Positions 54,161-63,099 of a stretch of 64,000 nt of DNA are shown piece by piece. How positions within the stretch are numbered: the first letter of the stretch is position 1; every line of letters begins with the position of its first letter. The translations under genes and the position numbers were made by a program. Source of the DNA: Streptomyces griseochromogenes (lineage in GTDB: Bacteria > Actinomycetota > Actinomycetes > Streptomycetales > Streptomycetaceae); contig NZ_CP016279.1 of assembly GCF_001542625.1 (NCBI RefSeq), forward strand, positions 10,700,675-10,764,674, given 5' to 3'. The notes beneath the pieces are model-generated. The model worked only from the letters and a program-made list of their open reading frames with translations. It was not told where the DNA came from and did no database searches.

Positions 54161-55098
54161 CTTCCACGGCAGACACGGCCGGGCACCCGGACGTCGCGGA
54201 GATCTCCGACCTCACCGAAGGACTCCTTCCATCGAGCCGGACCGCGGAGCTGCAGCGTCACCTGGAAGAGTGCGAGCTGTGCGCGGACGTCCGTGCCTCG
54301 CTGGAGGAGATCCAGGGGCTGCTGGGCACCGTGCCGGGTCCGTCGCGCATGCCGGCGGACGTCGCGGACCGCATTGACGCCGCCCTCGCGGCCGAAGCCC
54401 GACGGAGCGCCACCGAACCCGGAGCTCTGGACACGTCGGTGCTGATTTCCGGGCCCGCAGAGCCAGACAGCCAGATCACCGGCGGTGGTGTTTCACGTGA
54501 AACATCGCCTTCGGCGGACCGGCCCGTCGGGCGCCCCCACGGGGCGACAGGGCCGGGGCGGAAGGGACGCGAGCGCGGGCGGCGCCGCAGGACCGTCGTC
54601 CTCGGTGCCGTTCTCACCGCCGCCGTCCTGGGGGCCGGGTCCCTGGTCCTGCAGTCACTCGGCAGCGGGGGCTCCGATACGACGGCTCATGGCAAGCCGA
54701 CACAGTCCGTCACCACCTTCTCCGGGGACAGTGTCCAGAACCAGGTGAAGGATCTGCTCTCCGTCAAAAGGGAAACGGAGGGGGGCTCCGAGAGCAAGCG
54801 GCCACGGTCAGGGGCCGACTCGGAGCAGAACACCCCAGGGTCGACCCAGGGCGCACACACACTGCTGCAGCCCCAGACCTCGGTTCCCGACTGCGTCCGG
54901 AAGGCGATCAGCCGCAGCGGTGATGTTCTCGGCGCCAAGACAGGCATGTACGCCGGCAAGAGTGCCTATCTCGTCGTACTGCCCGACACCGTCGACAGCA
55001 CACGGGTCACGGTCTATGTCGTCGACGCGTCGTGCGTCGGTCAGCAGCCCGTCTCCCCGGGCAAGGTGCTGCTGAAGCAGTCCCTCGCTCGTCCCTGA
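54157..55098 (+). CDS. membrane anti-sigma factor for SigM (zinc-type)
   Basis: 313 residues. The N-terminal anti-sigma domain has H-L-E-E-C-E-L-C (H-x3-C-x2-C zinc motif) at about residue 30. A transmembrane helix lies at about 147-170, followed by a Ser/Gly-rich extracytoplasmic region and a C-terminal domain (about 245-310). Overlap with sigM by GTGA and the ZAS motif indicate that it holds SigM at the membrane until a signal releases it. Residues near 112 (G-V-S-R-E-T) come from an exact parS within the gene. Confidence 0.87.
   Translation: MTSTADTAGHPDVAEISDLTEGLLPSSRTAELQRHLEECELCADVRASLEEIQGLLGTVPGPSRMPADVADRIDAALAAEARRSATEPGALDTSVLISGPAEPDSQITGGGVSRETSPSADRPVGRPHGATGPGRKGRERGRRRRTVVLGAVLTAAVLGAGSLVLQSLGSGGSDTTAHGKPTQSVTTFSGDSVQNQVKDLLSVKRETEGGSESKRPRSGADSEQNTPGSTQGAHTLLQPQTSVPDCVRKAISRSGDVLGAKTGMYAGKSAYLVVLPDTVDSTRVTVYVVDASCVGQQPVSPGKVLLKQSLARP
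54490..54503. promoter_or_regulatory. parS: parS site (exact) inside the anti-sigma gene
   Basis: GTTTCACGTGAAAC read as V-S-R-E-T in the linker between the zinc domain and the transmembrane helix. Confidence 0.93.
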
Positions 55099-55260
55099 GA
55101 CACTAGAGGCGTCCTCTCCGGTCATCAGTACCGTCAGCGATCCCCGTGTGCCCGGACACACCGGGAATGCTCGCCCCTTAGGATCCGTTGGGTGGGGTGA
55201 GAGTCCTGAAAGGGGCTCCCACCGGTCGACTGACACAGACCAGAGACGAGGAATCAAGCC

Positions 55261-56217
55261 GTGAGCGACGTCCGTAACGTGATCATCATCGGCTCCGGGC
55301 CCGCGGGCTACACGGCCGCGCTCTACACCGCCCGCGCATCGCTGAAGCCCCTGGTGTTCGAGGGTGCGGTCACCGCCGGTGGTGCGCTGATGAACACCAC
55401 CGAGGTGGAGAACTTCCCGGGCTTCCGCGACGGCATCATGGGCCCCGACCTGATGGACAACATGCGGGCGCAGGCCGAGCGCTTCGGCGCCGAGCTGATC
55501 CCGGACGACATCGTCTCCGTCGATCTGACCGGTGAGATCAAGACCGTCACCGACTCCGAGGGCACGGTCCACCAGGCGAAGGCCGTCATCGTGACGACCG
55601 GCTCGCAGCACCGCAAGCTCGGCCTGCCGAACGAGGACGCCCTCTCCGGCCGCGGCGTCTCCTGGTGCGCCACCTGTGACGGCTTCTTCTTCAAGGAGCA
55701 GGACATCGCCGTGATCGGCGGTGGCGACACCGCGATGGAGGAGGCCACCTTCCTCTCCCGGTTCGCCAAGTCCGTCACGATCGTCCACCGCCGTGACAGC
55801 CTGCGTGCCTCCAAGGCGATGCAGGAGCGCGCCTTCGGCGACCCGAAGATCAAGTTCATCTGGGACAGCGAGGTCGCCGACATCCAGGGCGACCAGAAGC
55901 TCTCCGGACTGAAGCTGCGCAACGTCAAGACCGGCGAGCTGTCGGAGCTGCCGGTGACGGGTCTGTTCATCGCGATCGGCCACGACCCGCGCACCGAGCT
56001 GTTCAAGGGCCATCTGGACCTGGACGAGGAGGGCTACCTGAAGGTCGACGCCCCGTCCACCCGCACCAACCTGGCCGGTGTCTTCGCCGCCGGTGACGTG
56101 GTCGACCACACCTACCGACAGGCGATCACCGCGGCCGGCACCGGCTGCTCCGCCGCCCTCGACGCCGAGCGCTTCCTCGCCGCCCTCGCGGACGAGGGCA
56201 AGGCCGAGACCGCCTGA
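55261..56217 (+). CDS. trxB: thioredoxin reductase
   Basis: 318-residue NADPH-dependent flavoprotein that reduces thioredoxin. FAD motif [12 protein letters not shown], redox-active C-A-T-C-D-G near residue 139, NADPH motif [10 protein letters not shown], and the second FAD signature G-V-F-A-A-G-D-V are present. GTG 55261 follows GAGGAATCAAGCC. It is followed by trxA after 50 bp, one operon. In Streptomyces, trxBA transcription is induced by the disulfide-stress sigma factor SigR. Confidence 0.97.
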   Translation: MSDVRNVIIIGSGPAGYTAALYTARASLKPLVFEGAVTAGGALMNTTEVENFPGFRDGIMGPDLMDNMRAQAERFGAELIPDDIVSVDLTGEIKTVTDSEGTVHQAKAVIVTTGSQHRKLGLPNEDALSGRGVSWCATCDGFFFKEQDIAVIGGGDTAMEEATFLSRFAKSVTIVHRRDSLRASKAMQERAFGDPKIKFIWDSEVADIQGDQKLSGLKLRNVKTGELSELPVTGLFIAIGHDPRTELFKGHLDLDEEGYLKVDAPSTRTNLAGVFAAGDVVDHTYRQAITAAGTGCSAALDAERFLAALADEGKAETA

Positions 56218-56267
56218 CCCTTTCCCTTCTCCCCCGCCCCACCGCACACCCAGTTAGGAGCCCCGCC

Positions 56268-56597
56268 GTGGCCGACCTGAAGACCGTGACCGACGCTACC
56301 TTCGAGGAAGCTGTCCTCAAGAGCGACAAGCCCGTCCTGGTGGACTTCTGGGCCGCCTGGTGCGGCCCGTGCCGCCAGATCGCTCCGTCGCTCGAGGCCA
56401 TCGCCAAGGAGCACGGTGACAAGATCGAGGTCGTCAAGCTCAACATCGACGAGAACCCGGATACGGCCGCCAGGTACGGCGTCATGTCCATCCCGACGCT
56501 GAACGTGTACCAGAACGGCGAGGTGGCCAAGACCATCGTCGGTGCCAAGCCGAAGGCGGCGATCGAGCGCGACCTCGCGGACTTCATCGCTGAGTGA
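56268..56597 (+). CDS. trxA: thioredoxin
   Basis: 109-residue thioredoxin with active site W-C-G-P-C-R (about residue 32), conserved D-F-W-A-A and the cis-Pro region S-I-P-T-L. GTG 56268 follows TAGGAG. It accepts electrons from TrxB and reduces cytoplasmic disulfides. A parS and then a bidirectional terminator follow. Confidence 0.97.
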   Translation: MADLKTVTDATFEEAVLKSDKPVLVDFWAAWCGPCRQIAPSLEAIAKEHGDKIEVVKLNIDENPDTAARYGVMSIPTLNVYQNGEVAKTIVGAKPKAAIERDLADFIAE

Positions 56598-56598
56598 C

Positions 56599-56612
56599 GT
56601 TTCACGTGAAAC
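56599..56612. promoter_or_regulatory. parS: parS site (exact)
   Basis: GTTTCACGTGAAAC begins one base after the trxA stop, directly before the terminator stem. Confidence 0.93.
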
Positions 56613-56648
56613 ACGAATGGGCCAGCCCCTCCGGGTTGGCCCATTCGT
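56613..56648. terminator. terminator, trxA / GNAT convergent
   Basis: 12-bp stem ACGAATGGGCCA / TGGCCCATTCGT with a C-rich/G-rich loop, between convergent genes. Confidence 0.9.
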
Positions 56649-56674
56649 ATGCGGTCCTCAGCTGACGCCGACGC

Positions 56675-57292
56675 CTAGAGCGGCCTCAGAGCCGGCTCCT
56701 TCTGCACGGCCCCCAGGAGCCGGTCGAGGGCGAGCTCCACATCTTCCTTCCACGACAGCGTGGAGCGCAGTTCCAGCCGCAGCCGAGGATGCGTGGGGTG
56801 CTGCCGGACCGTCTTGAAGCCCACGGCCAGGAGATGGTCGGCCGGCAGCAGACAGGCGGGCTCCTTCCAGCGGGCATCACCGAATGCCTCGATCGCCTTG
56901 AAGCCCCGGCGCAGCAGATCCTTGGCGACCGTCTGCACCATCACCCGGCCCAGCCCCTGCCCCTGATAGCCGGGCATGATGAACGACGTCATGAGCTGGA
57001 CAGCGTCCGGCGAGATCGGACTCGTGGGAAACGCCGTCGAGCGAGGGACATAGGCCGGCGGTGCGTAGAGCACAAAACCCACCGGCGCATCATCGACGTA
57101 GACAACCCGTCCGCATGATCCCCAGTCCAGCAGGACGGCGGAGATCCACGACTCCTTCTCCAGCGCGGAGGTACCCGCCCTTACCGCGGCTTCGCCGCTG
57201 ACGGGGTCCAGCTCCCAAAAGACACACGACCGACAGCGCTGGGGAAGGTCCTGAAGGTTGTCCAGCGTGAGCGGTACGAGCCGACGCCCCAT
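56675..57292 (-). CDS. GNAT-family N-acetyltransferase
   Basis: 205 residues; the acetyl-CoA loop is P-G-Y-Q-G-Q-G-L-G-R-V-M (Q-x2-G-x-G) near residue 109. M-G-R-R-L-V-P-L-T-L at the start and W-E-L-D-P-V near residue 25 are conserved in actinobacterial orthologues at this place next to parB. ATG 57292 follows GAGGA. Substrate unknown. Confidence 0.82.
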   Translation of the reverse strand: MGRRLVPLTLDNLQDLPQRCRSCVFWELDPVSGEAAVRAGTSALEKESWISAVLLDWGSCGRVVYVDDAPVGFVLYAPPAYVPRSTAFPTSPISPDAVQLMTSFIMPGYQGQGLGRVMVQTVAKDLLRRGFKAIEAFGDARWKEPACLLPADHLLAVGFKTVRQHPTHPRLRLELRSTLSWKEDVELALDRLLGAVQKEPALRPL

Positions 57293-57610
57293 GAAGGCTG
57301 TTCCTCGCTTCCTACGCCCGCGGCGTCGCGAGCGGCTGCCAGAGCGCTCCGTTCCCTGAGGAGGCTGCCGACGAATCCGCCGACCGCTCCGAGGCCCAGG
57401 CCCGCGCTCACCAGTCCGGTGCGGCTCATCGATCGCATGGCCCTGTCTCCCCACTCAGAGATCTGCCAGGTGGATGCGCCATACCCCTTTGGCATCGTAT
57501 CCACGATGCGATTGCCTCGATACCGCCTCAAAGCAAAGAGCGGACCGCGATCCGGCACACACCGGACACGATCCGCTCCCTGGCTCCCTCGGGTCGAGAT
57601 CGCCCGAGGA
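57293..57610. other. 318-bp region between the GNAT gene and parB
   Basis: It contains the GNAT promoter. GCATCGT-ATCC-ACGATGC (57492-57509) is a short perfect inverted repeat. GAGCGGA (57538-57544) and TCCGCTC (57572-57578) with inner TCCGG/CCGGA form a stem that may be the parB terminator. A minus-strand frame with a plausible small hydrophobic protein overlaps the region (see findings). Confidence 0.5.
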
Positions 57611-58711
57611 TCAGTCGTCGTGCTCCTCGGACTGGTCCTCCTGAAGAACCTTCTGCAGGAGCGGCCCCTCGCCCGGAGCGAGCGTGCCAAGGATCCGCTC
57701 AAGGTCCTCCACGGAGGCGAACTCGACGGTGATCTTGCCCTTCTTCTGGCCCAGGTCGACCTTCACCCGGGTCTCGAAGCGATCCGACAGACGGGTCGCC
57801 AGATCGGTCAGAGCCGGAGAGACCAGGGCTCCGGCCCGCGGACCCTTGGAACGCTGAGGCGTCTGGGGACGCGAACCCATCAGGGTCACGATCTCCTCGA
57901 CGGCCCGCACCGACAGGCCCTCGGCCACGATGCGGTGAGCCAGCCGGTCCTGCTCCTCCGAGTCGTCGATGGACAGCAGAGCCCGGGCGTGACCGGCAGA
58001 CAGGACACCGGCGGCCACCCGCTTCTGGACAGCCGGTGAGAGCTTCAGCAGCCGCAGCGTGTTGGAGACCTGCGGGCGAGAGCGCCCGATCCGGTCGGCC
58101 AGCTGGTCATGCGTGCAGTTGAAGTCCTTGAGCAGCTGGTCGTAGGCGGCGGCCTCTTCCAGCGGGTTCAGCTGCGCACGGTGCAAGTTCTCCAGCAGGG
58201 CGTCCAGGAGGAGTTTCTCGTCGTCCGTGGCCCGGACGATCGCCGGGATGGCCTCGAGGCCGGCCTCACGGCAGGCGCGCCAACGACGCTCGCCCATGAT
58301 CAGCTCGTACCGGGCGGGACCCAGCTGTCGGACGACGACGGGCTGGAGCAGACCGACCTCCTTGATGGAGGTGATCAGTTCCTGGAGGGCGTCCTCGTCG
58401 AAGACCTCACGCGGCTGGCGCGGGTTCGGCGTGATGGCGTCGAGGGGCAGCTCGGCGAAGTGTGCACCCACCGGAGGCGCGGGCACCTCTGCGACAGGCG
58501 CTGCCGGAGGCTCCTCGGTTTCATGTGAAACAGGCGGCAGCGTGGCCACCTTCGCCGCGGCCACCCCGCGGTCGGTCGTCAGTACCGGGACCGCTGCCGG
58601 GGACGCGGACGCGCCACCGCCCATTGCGGCCGGAGCCGGGGTCTTCTCGGTCGGGGCTGCAGGGATCAGTGCGCCGAGACCACGGCCCAGCCCCCTCCGT
58701 CGCTCACTCAC
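57611..58711 (-). CDS. parB: chromosome partitioning protein ParB
   Basis: 366-residue centromere-binding CTPase that loads at parS and slides to form the partition complex. After a disordered N-terminus (about 1-85) come box I (N-P-R-Q-P-R, about 98), the C-motif/CTP region (G-E-R-R-W-R-A, about 140), box III/HTH (about 170-265) and the dimerisation C-terminus. GTG 58711 overlaps the parA stop by GTGA. The gene contains a one-mismatch parS coding V-S-H-E-T. Confidence 0.97.
   Translation of the reverse strand: MSERRRGLGRGLGALIPAAPTEKTPAPAAMGGGASASPAAVPVLTTDRGVAAAKVATLPPVSHETEEPPAAPVAEVPAPPVGAHFAELPLDAITPNPRQPREVFDEDALQELITSIKEVGLLQPVVVRQLGPARYELIMGERRWRACREAGLEAIPAIVRATDDEKLLLDALLENLHRAQLNPLEEAAAYDQLLKDFNCTHDQLADRIGRSRPQVSNTLRLLKLSPAVQKRVAAGVLSAGHARALLSIDDSEEQDRLAHRIVAEGLSVRAVEEIVTLMGSRPQTPQRSKGPRAGALVSPALTDLATRLSDRFETRVKVDLGQKKGKITVEFASVEDLERILGTLAPGEGPLLQKVLQEDQSEEHDD
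58518..58531. promoter_or_regulatory. parS: parS site (one mismatch) inside parB
   Basis: GTTTCATGTGAAAC on the plus strand; read in the parB frame (minus strand) it gives V-S-H-E-T in the disordered N-terminal region. Confidence 0.72.
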
Positions 58712-59781
58712 TGAATGCCCTCCACCATGCTCGGGTCGTTCTGGGCGCCGATGTGGGCCTGGCTCCCGTCATAGCTGATGCCGATGCCCTTCAGCGCGAT
58801 TTCTCGGGCCGCCTCAAGATAGGAGAGGGCGCCGCTCGAACCAGGATCGTAAGTCAGCACCGTCTGCCCATAGCTCGGCGCCTCCGAGATACGGACCGAG
58901 CGGGGAATGCTCGTCCGCAGCACCTCGTCGCCGAAGTGGGTGCGCACCTCTTCCGCAACCTGCGAGGCGAGACGCGTCCTGCCGTCGTACATGGTGAGCA
59001 GGATGGTCGACACGTGCAGGGCGGGGTTGAGGTGGCCCCGGACCAGGTCGACGTTGCGCAGCAGCTGGCCCAGCCCCTCCAGCGCGTAGTACTCGCACTG
59101 GATCGGGATGAGGACCTCCTGGCCCGCGACGAGCGCGTTGACCGTCAGAAGGCCCAGAGACGGCGGGCAGTCGATCAGGACGTAGTCCAGCGGCTGCTCG
59201 TACGCCTGGATCGCCCGCTGCAGCCGGCTCTCCCGGGCCACGAGAGACACCAACTCGATCTCCGCACCGGCCAGATCGATGGTGGCAGGGGCGCAGAAGA
59301 GGCCCTCGACATCCGGGACGGGCTGGACGACCTCGGCGAGAGGCTTGCTCTCCACCAAGACGTCGTAGATGGAGGGAACTTCGGCGTGATGGTCGATCCC
59401 CAGTGCCGTGGAGGCATTGCCCTGGGGGTCCAGGTCGATCACCAGGACACGGCCACCATGCAGAGCCAGCGAAGCGGCAAGGTTGACGGTCGTGGTCGTC
59501 TTGCCCACGCCGCCCTTCTGGTTGGCGACCACGATGACTCGGGTCCGCTCCGGGCGCGGCAGGCCTTCGCCGGCACGGCCCAGAGCCTCCACCGCCAGTT
59601 GGGCAGCACGACCGATGGGAGTGTCGTCCATCGGGGGCGGTGTTTCACGTGAAACATCCGCCCCCATCGACTCGGTACGGGGACCAGGGACCGGATCGGT
59701 CATCGGTCCCGCGATGTTGGCGTCGGACCGCACGGATTCACTCTCCTCGACTTCAGGCTCGCAATGAACAGAGCCTCCCAT
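58708..59781 (-). CDS. parA: chromosome partitioning ATPase ParA
   Basis: 357-residue Walker-type ATPase that moves ParB-bound origins during sporulation. The deviant Walker A is N-Q-K-G-G-V-G-K-T-T (about residue 93), followed by V-L-V-I-D-L-D-P-Q-G-N-A-S and V-L-I-D-C-P-P-S. The N-terminus of about 80 residues is non-conserved and includes V-S-R-E-T from an exact parS. ATG 59781 gives the expected length; ATG 59703 is an alternative, and starts at a parS (M-F-H-V-K) are rejected. DnaA boxes lie upstream. Confidence 0.95.
   Translation of the reverse strand: MGGSVHCEPEVEESESVRSDANIAGPMTDPVPGPRTESMGADVSRETPPPMDDTPIGRAAQLAVEALGRAGEGLPRPERTRVIVVANQKGGVGKTTTTVNLAASLALHGGRVLVIDLDPQGNASTALGIDHHAEVPSIYDVLVESKPLAEVVQPVPDVEGLFCAPATIDLAGAEIELVSLVARESRLQRAIQAYEQPLDYVLIDCPPSLGLLTVNALVAGQEVLIPIQCEYYALEGLGQLLRNVDLVRGHLNPALHVSTILLTMYDGRTRLASQVAEEVRTHFGDEVLRTSIPRSVRISEAPSYGQTVLTYDPGSSGALSYLEAAREIALKGIGISYDGSQAHIGAQNDPSMVEGIQ
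59642..59655. promoter_or_regulatory. parS: parS site (exact) inside parA
   Basis: GTTTCACGTGAAAC encoding V-S-R-E-T in ParA. Flanks GGGGGCGG and CCGCCCCC extend it to a near-perfect inverted repeat of about 33 bp with one unpaired base. Confidence 0.93.
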
Positions 59782-60085
59782 GTCTTCGGGGTCGTGAACC
59801 AGTGAGGCCTGGTGTTCTGTGGAGAAATCCACCTCTGTGGACAACTCCCGTACCTCTCCGAGTGAACCGAGAGGCTTCCGGTCCCGCGGTTCGGCCGCAG
59901 CGCGGCCACGACTGATGATGCCGTGCAGCAGTGAGCGACGTTTCACGTGAAACACGATGCACAGTGACGGCGACCGGATCTTCGCGACACTCCGACTCGC
60001 GTAGGTTTGGCAGCTTGTGTGGAGTACGTCTCTTCGTCAGGACGGATCAGGGCGCCGGATCCCGTGTCGGCGCCCGCATGCCGAG
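59782..60085. promoter_or_regulatory. 304-bp parA leader/promoter region with DnaA boxes and parS
   Basis: No gene. On the minus strand are TTGTCCACA (59836-59844, exact Streptomyces DnaA box) and TTCTCCACA (59818-59826, one mismatch), 37-63 bp upstream of the parA start. An exact parS lies at 59940-59953. Confidence 0.7.
59940..59953. promoter_or_regulatory. parS: parS site (exact)
   Basis: GTTTCACGTGAAAC between parA and rsmG, in the parAB promoter region. Confidence 0.93.
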
Positions 60086-60802
60086 TCAGCGACGACGGCG
60101 AGCCCTGCCCACACGGGCCGCCTTGGCCCGCTTGGCCGCGAACCGCACACCGCCCGGACTCTCTCCCACCTCGACACGTACGACCGTGGACAGAGGATCC
60201 ACCACACCCTCACCCACATGCAGGATGGACGTCGACACCGCTCCGAGCTTGCTGAGCGCGGTGGCCGCCATCTTCAGCTCCTCCTCGGCGGTGTCGCCCT
60301 TCAGAGCGAGCATCTCGCCGTACGGACGCAGCAGGGGAATGCCCCACGCGGCCAGGCGGTCCAGCGGGGCCACAGCACGGGCGGTCACCACATGGACCGG
60401 CGGCAACTGCCCCATGACCTCCTCGGCCCGGCCCCGCACCACGGTGACGTGATCCAGGCCCAGCAGCTCGACGACCTCCGTCAAGAAGGTGGTGCGCCGC
60501 AGCAGCGGCTCCAGCAACGTGATGTTCAGGTCCTCCCGGACCAGCGCGAGCGGAATGCCCGGCAGGCCGGCGCCCGAGCCCACGTCGCACACCGTCACCC
60601 CCTCGGGGACCGCCTCGGAGAGCACCGCGCAGTTCAGCAGGTGCCGCTCCCACAGACGGGGCACTTCACGCGGCCCGATCAAGCCACGCTGCACGCCCGC
60701 CTCGGCGAGCAGTTCCGCATAGCGGACCGCATCGGCGAAGCGGTCACCAAACACTTCCCGCGCCTGCTCGGGCGCGGGGGGAAGCTCCGCTGCCTCCGTC
60801 AC
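60086..60802 (-). CDS. rsmG: 16S rRNA (guanine-N7) methyltransferase RsmG (GidB)
   Basis: 238-residue SAM-dependent methyltransferase that makes m7G at position 527 of 16S rRNA (E. coli numbering); its loss gives low-level streptomycin resistance. The SAM motif is V-C-D-V-G-S-G-A-G-L-P-G-I-P-L near residue 75; H-L-L-N-C-A and T-A-R-A-V-A-P-L match the family. A basic tail (R-V-G-R-A-R-R-R-R) ends it. GTG 60802 is used. It lies between jag and parA as in most actinobacteria. Confidence 0.95.
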   Translation of the reverse strand: MTEAAELPPAPEQAREVFGDRFADAVRYAELLAEAGVQRGLIGPREVPRLWERHLLNCAVLSEAVPEGVTVCDVGSGAGLPGIPLALVREDLNITLLEPLLRRTTFLTEVVELLGLDHVTVVRGRAEEVMGQLPPVHVVTARAVAPLDRLAAWGIPLLRPYGEMLALKGDTAEEELKMAATALSKLGAVSTSILHVGEGVVDPLSTVVRVEVGESPGGVRFAAKRAKAARVGRARRRR

Positions 60803-60872
60803 GGGGACCGTCCTTCCGTACAGCGCCGGCGCTTCGCGCACCGGCCACCAGAACTACCAGGCTGACAAAGGT

Positions 60873-60900
60873 CGGCCCCGTCTGCAGGCAGACGGGGCCG
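60873..60900 (-). terminator. hairpin between jag and rsmG
   Basis: 13-bp arms CGGCCCCGTCTGC / GCAGACGGGGCCG with a two-base centre, 19 bp after the jag stop, followed by a T-rich ACCTTTG on the minus strand. Probably ends or attenuates transcription from rpmH-jag. Confidence 0.82.
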
Positions 60901-60918
60901 GTGAAACGTAGGGGCCGA

Positions 60919-61431
60919 TCAGGCAGGAAGTACGACGACGAACCGCTGCGGCTCCTCGCCCTCGGACTCGCTGCGCAGTCCGGCGGCCTTGACCGCGTCG
61001 TGCACGACCTTGCGCTCGAAGGGGGTCATCGGGTTGAGCTTCACGGCCTCGCCGGTGTTCTTGACCTCGGCGGCGGCCTTGGCACCCAGCTCGGACAGCT
61101 CGGCGCGCTTCTTGGCCCGGTAACCCGCGACGTCCAGCATCAGCCGACTGCGATCGCCGGTCTCCCGGTGCACGGCCAGGCGCGTCAGCTCCTGAAGCGC
61201 CTCCAGCACCTCGCCGTCCCGGCCGACCAGCTTCTGCAGGTCCCGGCCGCCGGTGTCGCTGATGATCGACACGGAGGCCCGGTCGGCCTCGACGTCCATG
61301 TCGATGTCGCCGTCGAGGTCGGCGATGTCGAGCAGACCCTCCAGGTAGTCCGCCGCGATCTCACCCTCCTGCTCCAGGCGGGTGAGGGTGTCTGCACCCT
61401 CGGCAGCAGCGGAGGTGGTGCCTTCCGTCAC
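60919..61431 (-). CDS. jag: Jag/KhpB RNA-binding protein
   Basis: 170-residue protein with KH-like and R3H domains: the KH region D-L-Q-K-L-V-G-R-D-G-E-V-L-E-A-L (about 88-103) and the R3H core R-S-R-L-M-L-D-V-A-G-Y-R (about 118-129). It binds RNA and partners YidC-linked processes. GTG 61431 has AAGGAG upstream and follows yidC by 15 bp. Confidence 0.93.
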   Translation of the reverse strand: MTEGTTSAAAEGADTLTRLEQEGEIAADYLEGLLDIADLDGDIDMDVEADRASVSIISDTGGRDLQKLVGRDGEVLEALQELTRLAVHRETGDRSRLMLDVAGYRAKKRAELSELGAKAAAEVKNTGEAVKLNPMTPFERKVVHDAVKAAGLRSESEGEEPQRFVVVLPA

Positions 61432-61446
61432 GGGATGGGCTCCTTC

Positions 61447-62730
61447 TTACTTCTTGGACGGGGACTTGGGCCGCTGCGGGCCACCCTTGCGCTGGCCGGA
61501 CTGGGCCTTGCTACGGGTGCCGGAGCCGGGCTTCTGGGGCTGCTCGGCAGCGGCGGGCTTGGCGTCCTGCGGCGGGTCGGACTTCTCCAGCGAGGTGGTC
61601 GGCGTGTCGTCGCCCGCCTGCTTGGTCCCGCCGGACTGGCGCTGGGCCTTGGTCTGGCGCTTGGGCTGCTGGCGCCGCGCGGCGCTGGCGGTGGCGGTGG
61701 CGGTGGTCGTACCGTCCTCGGTCTGCGCCACGGCCTGGGTCTCGCTCGTCACCACGGTGCCGTCGGCCTGGGCCGCGAGGCCCGCCTTGTTCAGTCCGTT
61801 GATGAACTTGCGCTCGAACTCGTTGCGGTCACGGCCCTTGGCGACGATCGCCTTGACGATGGTCTTCTCGCTCCGGCGACGGACCTTGCCGTGGTGCGTG
61901 ACGTGCTTGGTGAGGCGCTCCAGGTAGGCGGCCTGAGCCTTGGAACCCGGGGTCGGGTTGTTGTGGATGACGTACATCTGCTGGCCCATGGTCCACACGT
62001 TGGTGGTCAGCCAGTAGACGAGAACACCGACCGGGAAGTTGATACCGAAGACGGCGAACATCACCGGGAAGACGTACATCAGCATCTTCTGCTGCTGCAT
62101 GAACGGCGTCTTCACCGTGGTGTCGACGTTCTTCGTCATCAGCTGGCGCTGCGTGTAGAACTGCGACGCCGACATCAGGACGATCATGACCGCGGTGACG
62201 ACCCGCACATCGGTGACCGTCGCACCCAGCGCCTGGACGGTGGCGGAGCCGTCCTTGAACTTCGCGGCGAGCGGAGCCCCGAAGATGTGGGCCTTACGGG
62301 CGCTCTCCAGCAGCGACGCGTTGATGACGCCGATGGTCTGGCCCGACGCGATGCCGTTGAGCACGTGGTACAGGGCGAAGAAGAACGGGGACTGCGCCAG
62401 GATGGGAAGGCACGAGGAGAGCGGGTTGGTGCCCGACTCCTTGTACAGCTTCATCATCTCTTCGGACTGGCGCTGCTTGTCGTTCTTGTAGCGCTCCTGG
62501 ATCTTCTTCATCTCGGGCTGCAGCGTCTGCATCGCCCGGGTCGCCTTGATCTGCTTCACGAAGAGCGGGATCAGGCAGATACGGATCAGGATCACGAGGG
62601 ACACGATCGACAGGCCCCAGGCCCACCCTGTGTCGGGGCCGAAGATGGCGCCGTACACCGTGTGGAACTGGACGATGACCCAGGAGACAGGTGTCGTGAT
62701 GAAGCTGAAGAGGCTGGCAATCGTGTCCAC
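61447..62730 (-). CDS. yidC: membrane protein insertase YidC
   Basis: 427-residue Oxa1/YidC insertase; the Gram-positive type lacks the large periplasmic domain. Five helices are visible with Y-G-A-I-F-G, the hydrophilic groove region [11 protein letters not shown] (Arg in TM1), and [11 protein letters not shown] near the last helix. The Lys/Arg/Gln-rich cytoplasmic tail of about 120 residues may bind ribosomes. GTG 62730 starts three bases after the yidD stop. Confidence 0.95.
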   Translation of the reverse strand: MDTIASLFSFITTPVSWVIVQFHTVYGAIFGPDTGWAWGLSIVSLVILIRICLIPLFVKQIKATRAMQTLQPEMKKIQERYKNDKQRQSEEMMKLYKESGTNPLSSCLPILAQSPFFFALYHVLNGIASGQTIGVINASLLESARKAHIFGAPLAAKFKDGSATVQALGATVTDVRVVTAVMIVLMSASQFYTQRQLMTKNVDTTVKTPFMQQQKMLMYVFPVMFAVFGINFPVGVLVYWLTTNVWTMGQQMYVIHNNPTPGSKAQAAYLERLTKHVTHHGKVRRRSEKTIVKAIVAKGRDRNEFERKFINGLNKAGLAAQADGTVVTSETQAVAQTEDGTTTATATASAARRQQPKRQTKAQRQSGGTKQAGDDTPTTSLEKSDPPQDAKPAAAEQPQKPGSGTRSKAQSGQRKGGPQRPKSPSKK

Positions 62731-62733
62731 TAA

Positions 62734-63099
62734 TCATGCTCCTTGGGCATGGGACGAGGTCTCTGCGGCCGGGCTCGAGGGAAGCTCGGAACGCGGCTTC
62801 TCCTCGGTGGCCGGTTCGGCGGCGGAGGTCCCGCCCTTGCGTGCGCGCCAAGCGTTGCGCAGCAGTTCGTGCCACCGCGGGCGCTTGCGCGGCGGAACAT
62901 GGTCCACACCGCCCAGCGACCACGGATTGCACCGGAGGATGCGCCAGGCGGTGAGTGCCGTGCCCTTGATCGCACCGTGCCGGTCGATGGCCGTGTAGCC
63001 GTAGTGGGAGCACGACGGGTAGTACTTGCACACCGGCCCGAGCAATGGACTGATCGTCCACTGGTACAGCTTGATCAGAGCCAGCAGCGGGTACTTCAT
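62734..63099 (-). CDS. yidD: membrane protein insertion factor YidD
   Basis: 121 residues with the conserved [11 protein letters not shown] core (about residue 24), which contains two cysteines, plus [14 protein letters not shown]. It is a small partner of YidC. Its ATG overlaps the rnpA stop by ATGA, as is usual. Confidence 0.93.
   Translation of the reverse strand: MKYPLLALIKLYQWTISPLLGPVCKYYPSCSHYGYTAIDRHGAIKGTALTAWRILRCNPWSLGGVDHVPPRKRPRWHELLRNAWRARKGGTSAAEPATEEKPRSELPSSPAAETSSHAQGA

Noticed and set aside
59782..59955. parA start at M-F-H-V-K within the parS at 59940
   Set aside because: ATG-TTT-CAC-GTG-AAA is simply parS with a preceding A/T; the added residues are not ParA-like and the frame has no ribosome site.
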